Positions 55,222 to 64,000 of a stretch of DNA of 64,000 nucleotides are shown piece after piece. The stretch is taken from NCBI GenBank assembly GCA_025766275.1, contig JAFKAC010000074.1, positions 1 through 64,000 on the forward strand, in the 5' to 3' direction. The notes beneath the pieces are model-generated. The model was not told the DNA's origin. It searched no databases and saw nothing but the letters and a program-made list of their open reading frames with translations. This DNA comes from Lactarius indigo. Taxonomy: Eukaryota > Basidiomycota > Agaricomycetes > Russulales > Russulaceae. How positions within the stretch are numbered: position 1 is the stretch's first letter; every line of letters starts with the position of its first letter. The position numbers and the translations under genes were made by a program.

Positions 55222-56536
55222 CGGACGCCACTAATACTAGTAGTCGTAGTATTAGGATTCGAGCTACTTACGCGATACATTGGATGCTACATTACGATGA
55301 CTCATAGCAGCGCTTGAAAGCCTGCTCTACTTGTATTTAAACTGACTCGTGAAGACCAAGATACGCCATCTTGGTCTTCTTGAATCATCACTTGCTTTCT
55401 TCTCTTCTTTCACTCTATCTTCTCTCATCTATAGACTGGCATCCGACTTCGATCGTGATCAAGTACAAGTCAGCAAAGAGTTTCGCCAGTGTACCTCCGT
55501 GTATTCACTAGAAGGCGAGAACACGGACCTTCGTGTCGTTGTGTCAGATTATCGCTAAGTTGTTACCGCCGCCTCGAGCTCAAGTCAAGCTAACGTTGTG
55601 ACGACGTTACACTGGGGAGCGCGAACCCATCGCCGCCATCCCTCCAAGCAACGACCTCATCAGCGTTCGCGGAGTTTTCCCGCGCAACGAAGAGCACACA
55701 AGCTCTGATGGAATATGAGTTGGAGGGTTGGAGGAGAGTAGCAGCGGAGTGGCAGAAGGAGCAGCTAGACGCAGCAGCAGCATGGTTGAGGGAGATGCGG
55801 GAGTGTCGGGAGAGGTGGTGGCTGTTGAGGCTGGCCATGACGACGACGATTACTACCTGGCGAGACACCCCCTCCTTCGAACGAAACGCAACCCTACTGA
55901 TCCCCGCATCATGCCATGGCTCATCTACACTGACAGCTCCCCCATGTTTCGAGGATGTCTGCGAGTCCCCAGCGCAGCACCCACCCGCGACTTCACCGCA
56001 GCCGAGGACCCAGTGCACGTTATTGCGCCTGAAGGGTTCCGGGCTAATCGACGACCCCATCATATTGCATACCCCATCACTGGGCCAGACGGTGTTGAAA
56101 GAGACGCCTCCCACGTTCAACTCATCGGAGGAGCTGAGCCGATGATCTTGGGGGTTATACCAGGTTCGCCCCATGTATATGGAAAACTCCTTTACGCAGA
56201 GCCGCACGTGTCACCGGTGCTGCGCCCCATCTACCCGCACGAAGATCTTGTGATCTTCGCAGCTGACAAAATCACCGACCACGCCCTTAACCGCATCAAC
56301 GACGAGACACTCACGGCGGAAGTAACGCGCTACCGCGCGGCGAGCTATGAAGTGGATCGGCTCCAGGCACAGGTGAGTCAACTCCGTGCTATGATCCTGT
56401 GCACACAAGACGACAAGCGCAATTGTATTTACTGCCTTGAACGTGCCACGGCACTGGAGCGCATTGCCGACGAACAGCATAGTTGGCAACCTCGGGACTT
56501 TCGGTGAGTCGGGGTCTCACGCTGAAGAGGGGGTGA

Positions 56537-57070
56537 TGTTACGTTTTGAACAATGACTTGTGTACCCTTACTGTACCGGTTGCAACTACAGTGGTAAGGT
56601 AAATTAGTTGCGGACTTACCTACGGTGATACAGTAGTACGATAGGCGATTGCAACCGATAGCTGACTGAGCGGTGCCTGGGTGACTCGATACTAGTACAG
56701 GTACTAGTAGTATTAGTTTTGCGATGTTTCTGCGATACATTGGACACTTACTTACTGTGACTCATAGCAGCGCTTCAAAGCCTGCTCAACTTGTATTTAA
56801 ACTGTCTTAGGAAGACCAAGATACGCCATCTTGGTCTTCTTGAATCATCACTTGTTTCTTTCATCTCTCTCTTCGCATTCCGATCCATCTCGTGTCTAAA
56901 GTGTCCAACTTCAATTGTGACAAATACAGAGTTGGCAAGACTTGCCAGTGTACCTTCGTGTATTCACCAGGGCAAGAACACGGACCTTCGTGTCGTTGTG
57001 TCAAGACATTCGCTAAGTTGTTATTGCCACTGCGAGCTCAAGTTGAGCTAAACGTCATGACGACGTTACA
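56537..57070 (+). repeat. 3' LTR of gypsy element 2
   Basis: 534 bp, preceded by the purine tract gaagagggggtga (56524-56536) and followed by aaggg. Confidence 0.94.
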
Positions 57071-59783
57071 AAGGGAGTCCAAATCATGGAAAGACGTGGG
57101 ACACATACAGAGCAGCTGTTCCTTCAGCGGTTATTTCTTCGTGACAAGGGATGAAGACGGCGGCTTTGGTGCAATTGTGATCTGTTATAGTTAGAATGGA
57201 GTCATAGCCGCGGGATGTGGGGAGTTTGGTGATAAAGTCCACTGTGATAGTCTTGAACGGCAGGGCTTCTGGCTTGGGATAGATGGGTTGCAGAGGCGCT
57301 TGGATGGGGCGGAGATTGACTTTGTGTCGTTGGCATTCCACACACCCCTTTACATAATCCATGACGTCGTTTTTCATCTGTGGCCACCAGTAATGTCGCT
57401 CCGTCAGTTGGAGGGTGCGTTTAATGCCCAGATGACCGTATACAGGAGAGTCGTGGTGTGCTGCGATGATGGTGCATTTGTCATGGATGCCACTGGTGAC
57501 CACTTGACGTCCATCTTTATACCATGTTCCCTCAATGTCTTTTAGTTTATGCGCATCCACCCAAGGCTTCAACTTAGCTGTGTCTTGTTCGTAAATGGGG
57601 TGTTCAGGAGTCATTTCTACTGGTAGAATCTCCAGTCTCCTGTGGGGGTTTCATGGTTCTTCCAGGATGTTGGCACGTATGAAGACGCTTTCTGGTAGTA
57701 CCGTTATCCCTTCGTTGTCATGTTCTCCCTGGTCGTAGTCTGGTCTTCACAACAGTGCGTTGGCGCATCCGTTGGAAGTTCCTTTGATGTGATGAATTTC
57801 AAAGTCATACTCAGAAAGTTCAAGTACTTCCCTGGCAACACGTCGGCTAATCTTCTGTGGTGACTTCCAGTATTGTAGGTTAAGATGGTCGGAGAAGACC
57901 TTGATCTTGTGGGGGGAGCCTGCTAAGAGAGGCCTCCAATGGCAGAAAGCTTTGACAATTGCCAGGAGTTCGAGGTCGTAGATGTCATAATTCCGTTCTG
58001 CTTCGTTGAGGGTGGATGAGTAATAACCAATGGGGTGTTGTTTGCCATCTCCTTTGCGCTGAAGGAGGACCGCTCCAGTTGCAAAACCCGACGCGTCGAC
58101 CTCCAACTCGAATTGTTGGGTGAGATCAGGGTGTGCTAAAACAGGTTCGCTGGTGATGAGGGTCTTAAGGTCTTGGAATGCCTTTTCTTCTTCGGTTCCC
58201 CAGTGCCATTCGGTGTCTTTTTGTGTGAGTTTGTTGAGTGGTCGTGCCTTGGTTGCAAAACCTCGTATAAAAGGTCGATAGAAGTTGCAAAATCCAAGAA
58301 AAGAGCGGACATCCTTAACTTTGGTTGGCGTAGGCCAGTCCTTGATGCCAGAAATTTTGACAGGGTCCATGCGTGTCACCCCCTTTTCAAGGATTACCCC
58401 CAGGTAATCCATGCGTGGGGAGTGGAAGAGGCATTTTTCGAGTTTATAATAGAGATTGTGCTCCACTGATACACGGAGGACGTCTTTGACTGCTTCAATG
58501 TGATCGTTCAGCGAATGTTTGAGTCCAGTGGCGATGCCAATGTCATCCATGTAGACTCTGATAACCGTCCCACGTGCTTCATGTTTTGCCATGATATCCC
58601 TAAATATGAAGTTCATCATGGTCTGGAATGTTGCAGGGGAATTGGTTAGGCCGAAAAACATCACCGTAGGTTCGAATAGTCCATATCGCGTTTTGAACGC
58701 CGCTTTCTCTTCATCTCCTTCCTTGATGCATACATTGTTATACCCCCACCTGACGTCAAGTTTGGTGTAAATATGGGCGTTGCTTAGGTCCGTGATGAGG
58801 TCGGAAATAAGAGGAAGGGGATATTGATTGCGAATGGTGACTGCGTTGATCTTCCGGTAGTCCTGTACCGGCCGTAGTTTTCCATCCTTCTTTTTGATGA
58901 AGAAGAAAGACGACGCATATGGGGATTTGGAGGGCCTTATGTACCCCTTCTTTAGCTGTTCATCTATCCATTCTCGTAACTTCTTGTCCTCTTCTTGAGT
59001 CATTGGGTATATTTTGCAGTCGATGGCGTCAGCTGTCTCTGGTTTGAATTCGATTGCATGATCCCAGGGTCTACTGGGAGGAAACCTGTCTGATGCTTCT
59101 TCACTGAAGAGGCGTTCAAATTCTCGATATTCGGGGGGTAACTCAGCTTTAGTGATGTATTGGTGGGCAGCGATGGTGAGGTCTGTGGCTGTTGCCCTGA
59201 TTCAACAGTCCTCTTCAAATTGTTGTTGTTGTTCATCGGTGATGACACAGGAGTGCACAACCTCATACTCATCGTCCTGTACTGAGGAGGCTGCCACTAC
59301 AGGTGTAATTCGTTTGATGCGGGGGTTTACAGATCGGATGACAATGGGGAGCATTGCTTTGTGTATGGCTGCTTGCGACCATTTGATGTGAGGGTCATAT
59401 ATGGCGAGCCATGGGTATCCTAATATGATGTCTTCATCTCCTATGTCCATGATGAGGAAGCGTATTTCCTTATTAATTCCTTTAGTTTGCACATCCACAT
59501 CAACATAATGGGTGATACGCCCCGACTTGTTTTCGGTATTATCAATATTCCATATCTTCTTTGGGACATCTAGCGGTTTGGTCCCAAACCCCATCCTTTT
59601 GACAAAGGAGGGTCTCATGAAGCAGTGGGTTGCTCCTGAGTTGACTAATGCTCATATGTTGGCCATTGCGTAACTGGTGCGAATCGATACTGGGACTCTC
59701 ATTGAACGGTAGCAAGTCATGATTACACTGTTACAATTGACTGCCCTCACCCAGGCCGATGGGTTCAGGCGTCCTGAAAACCC
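57071..59783 (-). pseudogene. pol: pol of gypsy element 3: protease, RT, RNase H, first part of integrase
   Basis: Minus strand. After the slippery site comes WVRAVNCNSVI and the protease. Its site reads NSGAT instead of DSGAT (about 59632), preceded by a TGA near 59650. The region KKIWNIDNTENKSGRITHYV and DEDIILGYPWLAIYDP is intact at 59202-59618; a stop near 59202 and a frame change follow. RT plus RNase H is one open frame of 418 codons at 57747-59003 with KKKDGKLRPVQDYR, KLDVRWGYNN, YMDD and EVDASGFATGAVLLQ, so RT catalytic residues look intact. A stop at 57747 ends RNase H near ADAL. Integrase resumes at 57614 (KLKPWVDAHKLKDIEG, HLGIKRTLQLTERHYWWP, CVECQRHK, TITDHNCTKAAVFI), then a TGA just before the element 2 junction. 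Confidence 0.85.
59777..59783 (-). promoter_or_regulatory. Putative -1 ribosomal frameshift site (GGGTTTT), element 3
   Basis: Read on the minus strand, at the same place before the gag stop as in elements 1 and 2. Confidence 0.55.
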
Positions 59784-61023
59784 TCCTTCTTCCACAACTG
59801 TTGGAGGATAATATCTTTGATGTTGTCCAATTCTCCTGCTACTCTGTTAAGCCAGTCACTGGCGCGCTGTTGAGGGGGTACTTCTTGAACCGCCCTGGTA
59901 GCGACTTTGGGTTCTTGTTGATGATAGTCGGTATCAATATACCAACTAGTGGATGCTTGGGATTGATAGTCCCTTCGTGGTTGTCTGCAATCATGGGCCA
60001 TGTGTCCGTCCTTTCCACAATTGTAACAAGTGACTGGCCTTTGGTTATTTCGTCCTCCCCCTCTTTGTAGGAATCCTCCTCGGGGTCGATATGGGGGGCG
60101 AGGAGCAAGTATGTCTTCCGCTCCTGTTAATCGCCCTCTAATGCGATCCGTGGACGTGTCCATCGCATTTGGGTCTTGTGGGAGGTTCCTGGGTTGCCAG
60201 GAGCTTCTCGGTGGTCCTTGCCAAGGGCATTGTCATTGTGCTTGCGATCTTTCTTGCTTCTGTGGCGCTCCCTTGTTGAGCATGGCTTTGAGATGCATAT
60301 ATTGTTGCTGGTGGGTAGTGGCCGCTTCTTTCCACTCACAATAGTTTTGTGGGGAGTTGAGGGTGTATACTTTGGAGTATAAGTCGGTGGGTAATCCGCT
60401 TGCAAATAGGTTGAGTGTCTGGGGGTCATCAAGCCGATAATGTGCGCGTCGCACTAGTTGTTCAAATTGAGTACAATACTCATCTAGATTGCCCCCAATC
60501 ATTTTGAGTCCCTTTCTTAATTTGTATTGGGCTTGCTCTTGTTCCATTGTGTTTCTGAAGCGTTGCATGAAGCTACGTGTGACTTCGTTCCACAGTCCTT
60601 TGCTCGTTTGGGGTATCCCTGCTTGTATTTGACCATTAAGCCAGGTGAGCATTGCCAACACCCATTCGCTGACATTGATACCCTTGATGTATGATAGAAA
60701 AAGGAGGGCTCGTCGGTATGGTGTGGCCATGATGCCTTCGTCTGCATTCATGCCCCAGTAAATGTGCCATTGAGTGAGAAATGCTTCGACTTTCGCGCGT
60801 TCTCCATCGAATACTGTGGGTGCTTCGCCAGCTAGTTTACTATTTGGAGGGGGAACAATGGGACCTGCACCTGGTAATCCTCCTCCAGGGTGTCCTCCTC
60901 TGGGGTGTCCTCCTCCTGGTGGTCCTCCTGGGAATCCTCCGGGGAATCCTCCAAATCCAGATCCTCTGGGTGGGGGTCCTCCTCCTGGTAAGTCACCAGG
61001 GGGTCCTCCTCCTCCACTAGGAG

Positions 61024-61565
61024 TGTAACGTCATCACGACGTTAGCTCGACTTGAGCTCGATGAGGCGGTAACAACTTAGTGATAATCCTGACACGACGA
61101 CTCAAAGGTCCGTGCTCTTGCCTTAAGTGAATACGCGGAGGTACACCGGCAAGATTTGCTATCTTGTGCTTGTCACAATCGGAGTTGGACACAATATTGG
61201 GGTCGCGAAGACAGAGGGAGAGATAAAGAAAGGAGAAACAAGTGACGATTCAAGAAGACCAAGATGGCGTATCTTGGTCTTCACAAGACGGCTTAAATAC
61301 AAGTCAAGCAGGCTTTGAAGCACTGCTATGAGTCACAGTAAAGTAGCGTCCGACGTATCGCAGAATCAACTCAAACCCTACTACTACTACTACTACTAGT
61401 AGTGGCGCTATCCTCAGTCAGCTATCTCGTACAATCTCCTATCGCACTACATCGTAAAGGCCTAAGGCTGTGAGTCCGTGACTAATCTACCTTACTGCCG
61501 TAGCCACAACCGGTACAGTAAGGGTTCACAGTCGTTTTACCGGGTACCCGAGTCGGAACGTGACA
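61024..61565 (-). mobile_element. Solo gypsy LTR, minus orientation, inside gag of element 3
   Basis: 542 bp; on the minus strand it runs TGTCACG...CGTTACA. Flanked by aggag on both sides (61019-61023 and 61566-61570). It has the gaagaccaagat hairpin near 61251-61280 and a (CTA)n-type tract near 61378-61400. Gag text of element 3 resumes on the other side. Confidence 0.92.
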
Positions 61566-62298
61566 AGGAGGGTCAGCTACATCCGGCCCAATGGCACAAT
61601 GAATTGCTACATCGTCGTCGGTCATTCGGTGGCCAGTGTATGGGTTGATGGGAGCCAGATTGGCTCGTGATTCTTCTGCAATGCGTCTTTGCTCTTCTAG
61701 GGCTATTTGGTCCCTTGCTTCAGTGGTGAGCTGTACTTCCTCTCATGTGATGGTGGCAGTTGCCATTGCGACTGCTGGGCTGTGAATATGGATTACTTCT
61801 GGTTCGGGTTGGTGGATAGTCAGGGACTCAGTTTGTTGTATGATGTGGTCACCAATAGCTCCTAGGCTGGCTTCTTCTGCCGGCGTAGTTCCTTGGCTTG
61901 GCGATTGTTGACTTTTGGAGGCTTCTTCTTCTCCACTAATTCCTTCGTCGGTATGCTCTTGTGCTTGTCTGTCAATAGGGCCATAGTCTGCACGGCTGTT
62001 AAGTTCTTGTGCGTCAACGTCACAGTTGTAATTTCTTCCTGCTGGTCGTACAATATCCCAGCAGTGATCTATAGGGTTCCAAGTAACCTCAGTCCAACAA
62101 AGGTGTTTGAAATTGAACTCAACGGGTCGAAAATGGTTTGGACCGTTGAACTCCACAAAGTATCCAGTGTCCTCTCCTTGTTCTCTCCACTGGGCCGCTC
62201 CTAAGAATCTTGTTGGTACGTTATGATCTCCTCGTTGTTCAATGTGATAGGGATGGAAAGACGTCCACTGATCTCTGGTCAAGTACGCCATGATGAGG

Positions 62299-62309
62299 AT
62301 CTTGGTCTT
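62299..62309 (-). promoter_or_regulatory. Putative self-primer site of gypsy element 3
   Basis: On the minus strand aagaccaagat (62309-62299) follows the LTR after two bases and is complementary over 11 nt to atcttggtctt, minus strand of 62542-62552. Confidence 0.65.
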
Positions 62310-62311
62310 AA

Positions 62312-62787
62312 TGTTACGCTCCACTGGTGTTAGTCCGACTTGGACTTGAAATAGGTGTAATTGACTTAGCAGAGACTAGGCGAATGGGGACTTCGTATCA
62401 ACCCAACGCAAGCTGAACAGGGGCACGCTGGCACACGCTGCAGCAAAGATGAAGAAGTACTATCTTTTGGCGGATAGTAGTGGAAGTGTTCTTAGCTCAA
62501 GGTCAAGGCAAACAGGAGACAAGTCAAGTGGTGGATTGAAGAAGACCAAGATGGGGTTCTTGGTCTTCTAGAGCGACTACTTATACAGATACGCGCAGGC
62601 TTTAAAGCGCCACTGGAACAATAGGAAACCAATAGCGTAACTAGCTCGAACCCTAGTACAGCTATCCTAGGAATGAGTCATACACGAGCCACAATCACAT
62701 GTGTACTAATATGCTGACTGATATGATGTAAGTGTCCATGACTAATACTGAGTTGGTCCGTAGTCATAACCAGTTGTGATCGTAACA
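62312..62787 (-). repeat. 5' LTR of gypsy element 3
   Basis: 476 bp on the minus strand, TGTTACG...GCGTAACA. TATA-like tataagta sits about 30 nt before the primer-complementary atcttggtctt. Only the primer-complementary arm of the hairpin is perfect; the other arm has one mismatch. Confidence 0.85.
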
Positions 62788-63010
62788 AGAGAAGGATGAA
62801 ATGGAAGAGCTGGAGGGAATGGAGGCAGTCAGACCAGTTGAGGACTTGAGGGCTTATCTCAGGGGCATTAGTGAGCAGTAGTTTAAAGAGAAATTTATTT
62901 GCAACAAGGCTATATACATGTATTTGTACCTAGGAATGAACTATATAAAAGTAGGGGACCTGTGCGACTCACCTGGGGTGGCCAGAGAGGGAAAAGGGGG
63001 TGGGAAGAGA
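62788..63010. other. Short flank with a gene-end-like fragment
   Basis: One frame at 62818-62880 reads MEELEGMEAVRPVEDLRAYL and then a stop, possibly the tail of a lost gene. The rest shows no feature. Confidence 0.3.
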
Positions 63011-63620
63011 AAGGGGGGTGTGGAGGGCAAGAGGAGGGTGCGCGAGGGCTGTCCAAGGGTGTCTGAGGGCATCTGAGGGCCTTCCGAGGGTGTCCGAGGC
63101 ATCCAGGGGCACCCGATGGTCGTCCGAAGGTGGGCGGGTGCCAGTGCTGGCAGTGAGGGTGGTAGCAGTGGCAGCAGCGGCAATGCAAGGGCAGTGGCGA
63201 CGCAAGGGCAGTGGTGGTGGCGGCAACGCAAGGGCGGTGGCAACGCGAGGGCAGTGGCAGCGGTGACAGCAAGGGTGGTGGCAGCAGCACCAACAGCTGC
63301 GCGGTGGCCAGAGGAGCGGCGATGGGCGGCGATGGGCGGCAACCAGAGTGAGGGGTGGCGAGGGGCAATGAGCAGCGGCGACCAGAGCAAGGGGCGGCGA
63401 GGGGCGGTGAGCGGTGACGAGTGGCAACCAGAGCAGGCGAGGGGCAGCGAGTGGCGACCAGAGCAGGTGAGCGGCGGCGAGTGGCAACCAGAGCAGGTGA
63501 GCGGCGACCAGAGCAGGCGAGCGGCGACCAGAGCGAGTGAGGGGTGGCAAGTGGCGATGAGCGGCAACGAGCAGCAACCAGAGAGAGCGAGTGGCGGCGA
63601 GTGGCGACGAGCGGCAGCGA
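63011..63620. repeat. GC-rich degenerate repeat array
   Basis: Purine-biased words such as gagggtgtccgag (63050-63110), gcaacgcaagggcggtggc (63170-63290) and cggcgaccagagcag (63300-63620) recur with variation. This looks like successive minisatellites decaying outward from the perfect array that follows. Confidence 0.7.
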
Positions 63621-63960
63621 GGGGCAACCAGAGCAAGCGAGGGGCAACCAGAGCAAGCGAGGGGCAACCAGAGCAAGCGAGGGGCAACCAGAGCAAGCGA
63701 GGGGCAACCAGAGCAAGCGAGGGGCAACCAGAGCAAGCGAGGGGCAACCAGAGCAAGCGAGGGGCAACCAGAGCAAGCGAGGGGCAACCAGAGCAAGCGA
63801 GGGGCAACCAGAGCAAGCGAGGGGCAACCAGAGCAAGCGAGGGGCAACCAGAGCAAGCGAGGGGCAACCAGAGCAAGCGAGGGGCAACCAGAGCAAGCGA
63901 GGGGCAACCAGAGCAAGCGAGGGGCAACCAGAGCAAGCGAGGGGCAACCAGAGCAAGCGA
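63621..63960. repeat. Perfect 20-bp minisatellite, 17 copies
   Basis: The unit ggggcaaccagagcaagcga is repeated 17 times without a change. Because 20 is not a multiple of 3 and the minus-strand unit has no stop in any phase, all three minus frames stay open for over 300 codons; this is not evidence of coding. Confidence 0.95.
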
Positions 63961-64000
63961 GGGGCGGCGAGAGCACAGAAAAGGCCAGAGGTCGGCAGGT

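Larger units (their letters stand above)
53635..55611 (+). mobile_element. Solo gypsy LTR inside element 2, itself interrupted
   Basis: Starts TGTTATGATG and ends ACGTTACA; flanked by ctggg on both sides (53630-53634 and 55612-55616). The pol reading of element 2 continues in phase after it. It contains the usual gypsy LTR landmarks (actgtaccggttgcaac, gaagaccaagat hairpin near 55353-55381). Confidence 0.93.
49798..56507 (+). pseudogene. pol: pol of gypsy element 2, interrupted by nested solo LTRs at 53635-55611
   Basis: Protease site reads DSRAT instead of DSGAT (about 49940). In RT the first catalytic Asp is changed: KLNIHWGYNN in place of KLDIRWGYNN (about 50787); YMDD (about 50995-51006) is kept. 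RNase H (EVDTSGYTVGAVLLQ, IYSDHLNLQYW), integrase (HDLPMHGHLGIART, CVECQRNK, DFITKLPTS, SDRDPRFTSKF, DGQSERTNQW) and chromodomain (YEVEAILDTWHVGRGRR, LIKWKGYPDSENQWV, about 53140-53260) follow. Then comes a ~400-residue C-terminal extension that crosses the nested LTR insertion in phase and ends with RDFR at 56507. Stops: TGA 51613, TGA 52141 and 52147, and TGA 55716, where element 1 has CGA. Confidence 0.88.
47203..57070 (+). mobile_element. Ty3/gypsy element 2, complete with LTRs and target duplication
   Basis: LTRs 47203-47736 and 56537-57070 are both 534 bp. The flanking pentamer aaggg is present on both sides (47198-47202 and 57071-57075), so this is an original insertion, into gypsy element 3 in opposite orientation. 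It carries a nest of three solo LTRs at 53635-55611. LTR differences number about 15 by eye, all transitions, nearly all at CpG. Confidence 0.95.
59765..62291 (-). pseudogene. gag: gag of gypsy element 3, split by a solo LTR
   Basis: Minus strand, starting with a true ATG at 62291-62289 (MAYLTRDQWTSFHPYH), 8 nt after the self-primer match. FVEFNGPNHFRPVEFNFKHL, an acidic Ser/Gln linker and HIHSPAVAMATATIT follow; TGA near 61743 interrupts, then the frame goes on (LTTEARDQIALEEQRR, INPYTGHRMTDDDVA) to the solo LTR at 61565-61024. It continues with a Gly/Pro-rich tract, TVFDGERAKVEAFLTQWHI, LERE-like EQEQAQYKLRKGLKM and NLDEYCTQFEQLVRRAHYRL. A frame change near 60230 leads to the zinc knuckle CYNCGKDGHMAHDC (about 60027-59986) and ends at 59765 with LWKKEGFQDA. 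Compared with elements 1 and 2 only the core motifs are conserved. Confidence 0.82.
46588..62787 (-). mobile_element. Ty3/gypsy element 3, minus strand, split by nested insertions, 3' end lost
   Basis: Reading on the minus strand: 5' LTR 62787-62312, gag 62291-59765, pol from 59783 down to 57071, then 47202-46588. Element 2 (47203-57070) sits inside the integrase gene; after removing one copy of its 5-bp duplication the integrase reading resumes exactly (GLPS before, RVISDRDPRF after). A solo LTR at 61024-61565 splits gag. The element stops within the integrase C-terminal text FHIDLLT, where the copia 3' LTR begins; the remaining pol end and 3' LTR are missing. It is a sister family of elements 1 and 2, clearly more diverged from them than they are from each other. 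Confidence 0.88.

Noticed and set aside
55590..56207. 205-codon antisense frame in the pol extension of element 2
   Set aside because: A shadow of the sense frame; no independent support.
61378..61402. (CTA)n tract as an independent microsatellite or CRISPR-like repeat
   Set aside because: It is the counterpart of the taatactagtag region found in the gypsy LTRs of elements 1 and 2.
62910..63976. Three overlapping minus-strand open frames of 331-348 codons rich in Leu-Ala-Cys-Pro
   Set aside because: They are three phases of one 20-bp minisatellite without stops; periodicity explains the openness.

Overview
This window looks like a transposon-rich, gene-poor piece of a basidiomycete genome, most likely Agaricomycetes. 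Introns are short (about 45-70 nt). There is a Tnp2-type DNA transposase. Several recognisable families are typical of repeat-rich mushroom-type genomes: double-BTB proteins, a P-loop/DEAH NTPase joined to a nuclease-like domain, WD40 and glycine/serine-rich hypothetical proteins. I see no tRNA, rRNA, CRISPR or bacterial-style operon. All family names come from reading the translations by eye; no database search was run.

Layout. 1-5.5 kb: gene remnants and anonymous DNA. 5.6-7.9 kb (minus): a multi-exon conserved hypothetical gene. 9.8-11.4 kb (minus): a broken double-BTB gene. 11.6-13.2 kb: a WD40 gene, probably broken. 16.2-19.2 kb: a broken NTPase-nuclease (Crinkler-like) gene. 19.7-20.2 kb: a 3' fragment of a Tnp2 element. 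22.7-26.8 kb: an apparently intact six-exon Tnp2 transposase gene. 28.0-32.4 kb: two small intact spliced genes, a fragment of a TGS1-like methyltransferase, and one of two copies of a ~1 kb repeat.

32.7-62.8 kb is a nested retrotransposon block. Ty3/gypsy element 1 (32700-40502) abuts a Ty1/copia element (40503-46587) with an intact 1436-codon gag-pol. The copia element lies against a minus-strand gypsy element 3 (46588-62787). Element 3 was split in its integrase gene by a complete gypsy element 2 (47203-57070) and in its gag gene by a solo LTR (61024-61565). Element 2 itself holds a solo gypsy LTR, which holds a solo copia LTR, which holds a third-family solo LTR. Every one of these insertions is bounded by a perfect 5-bp target duplication. 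62.8-64 kb is GC-rich low-complexity DNA ending in a 20-bp minisatellite.

How the parts work together. The gypsy elements encode Gag with a CCHC knuckle, a conserved GGGTTTT site for -1 frameshifting into Pol, then protease, RT, RNase H, integrase, a chromodomain and a long extra C-terminal region. An 11-nt match between the LTR transcript start region and the site just after the LTR suggests Tf1-like self-priming. The copia element instead has a half-tRNA(iMet) primer site. Most damage is transitions at CpG, including changes in catalytic residues, which points to a methylation- or RIP-like mutational defence.
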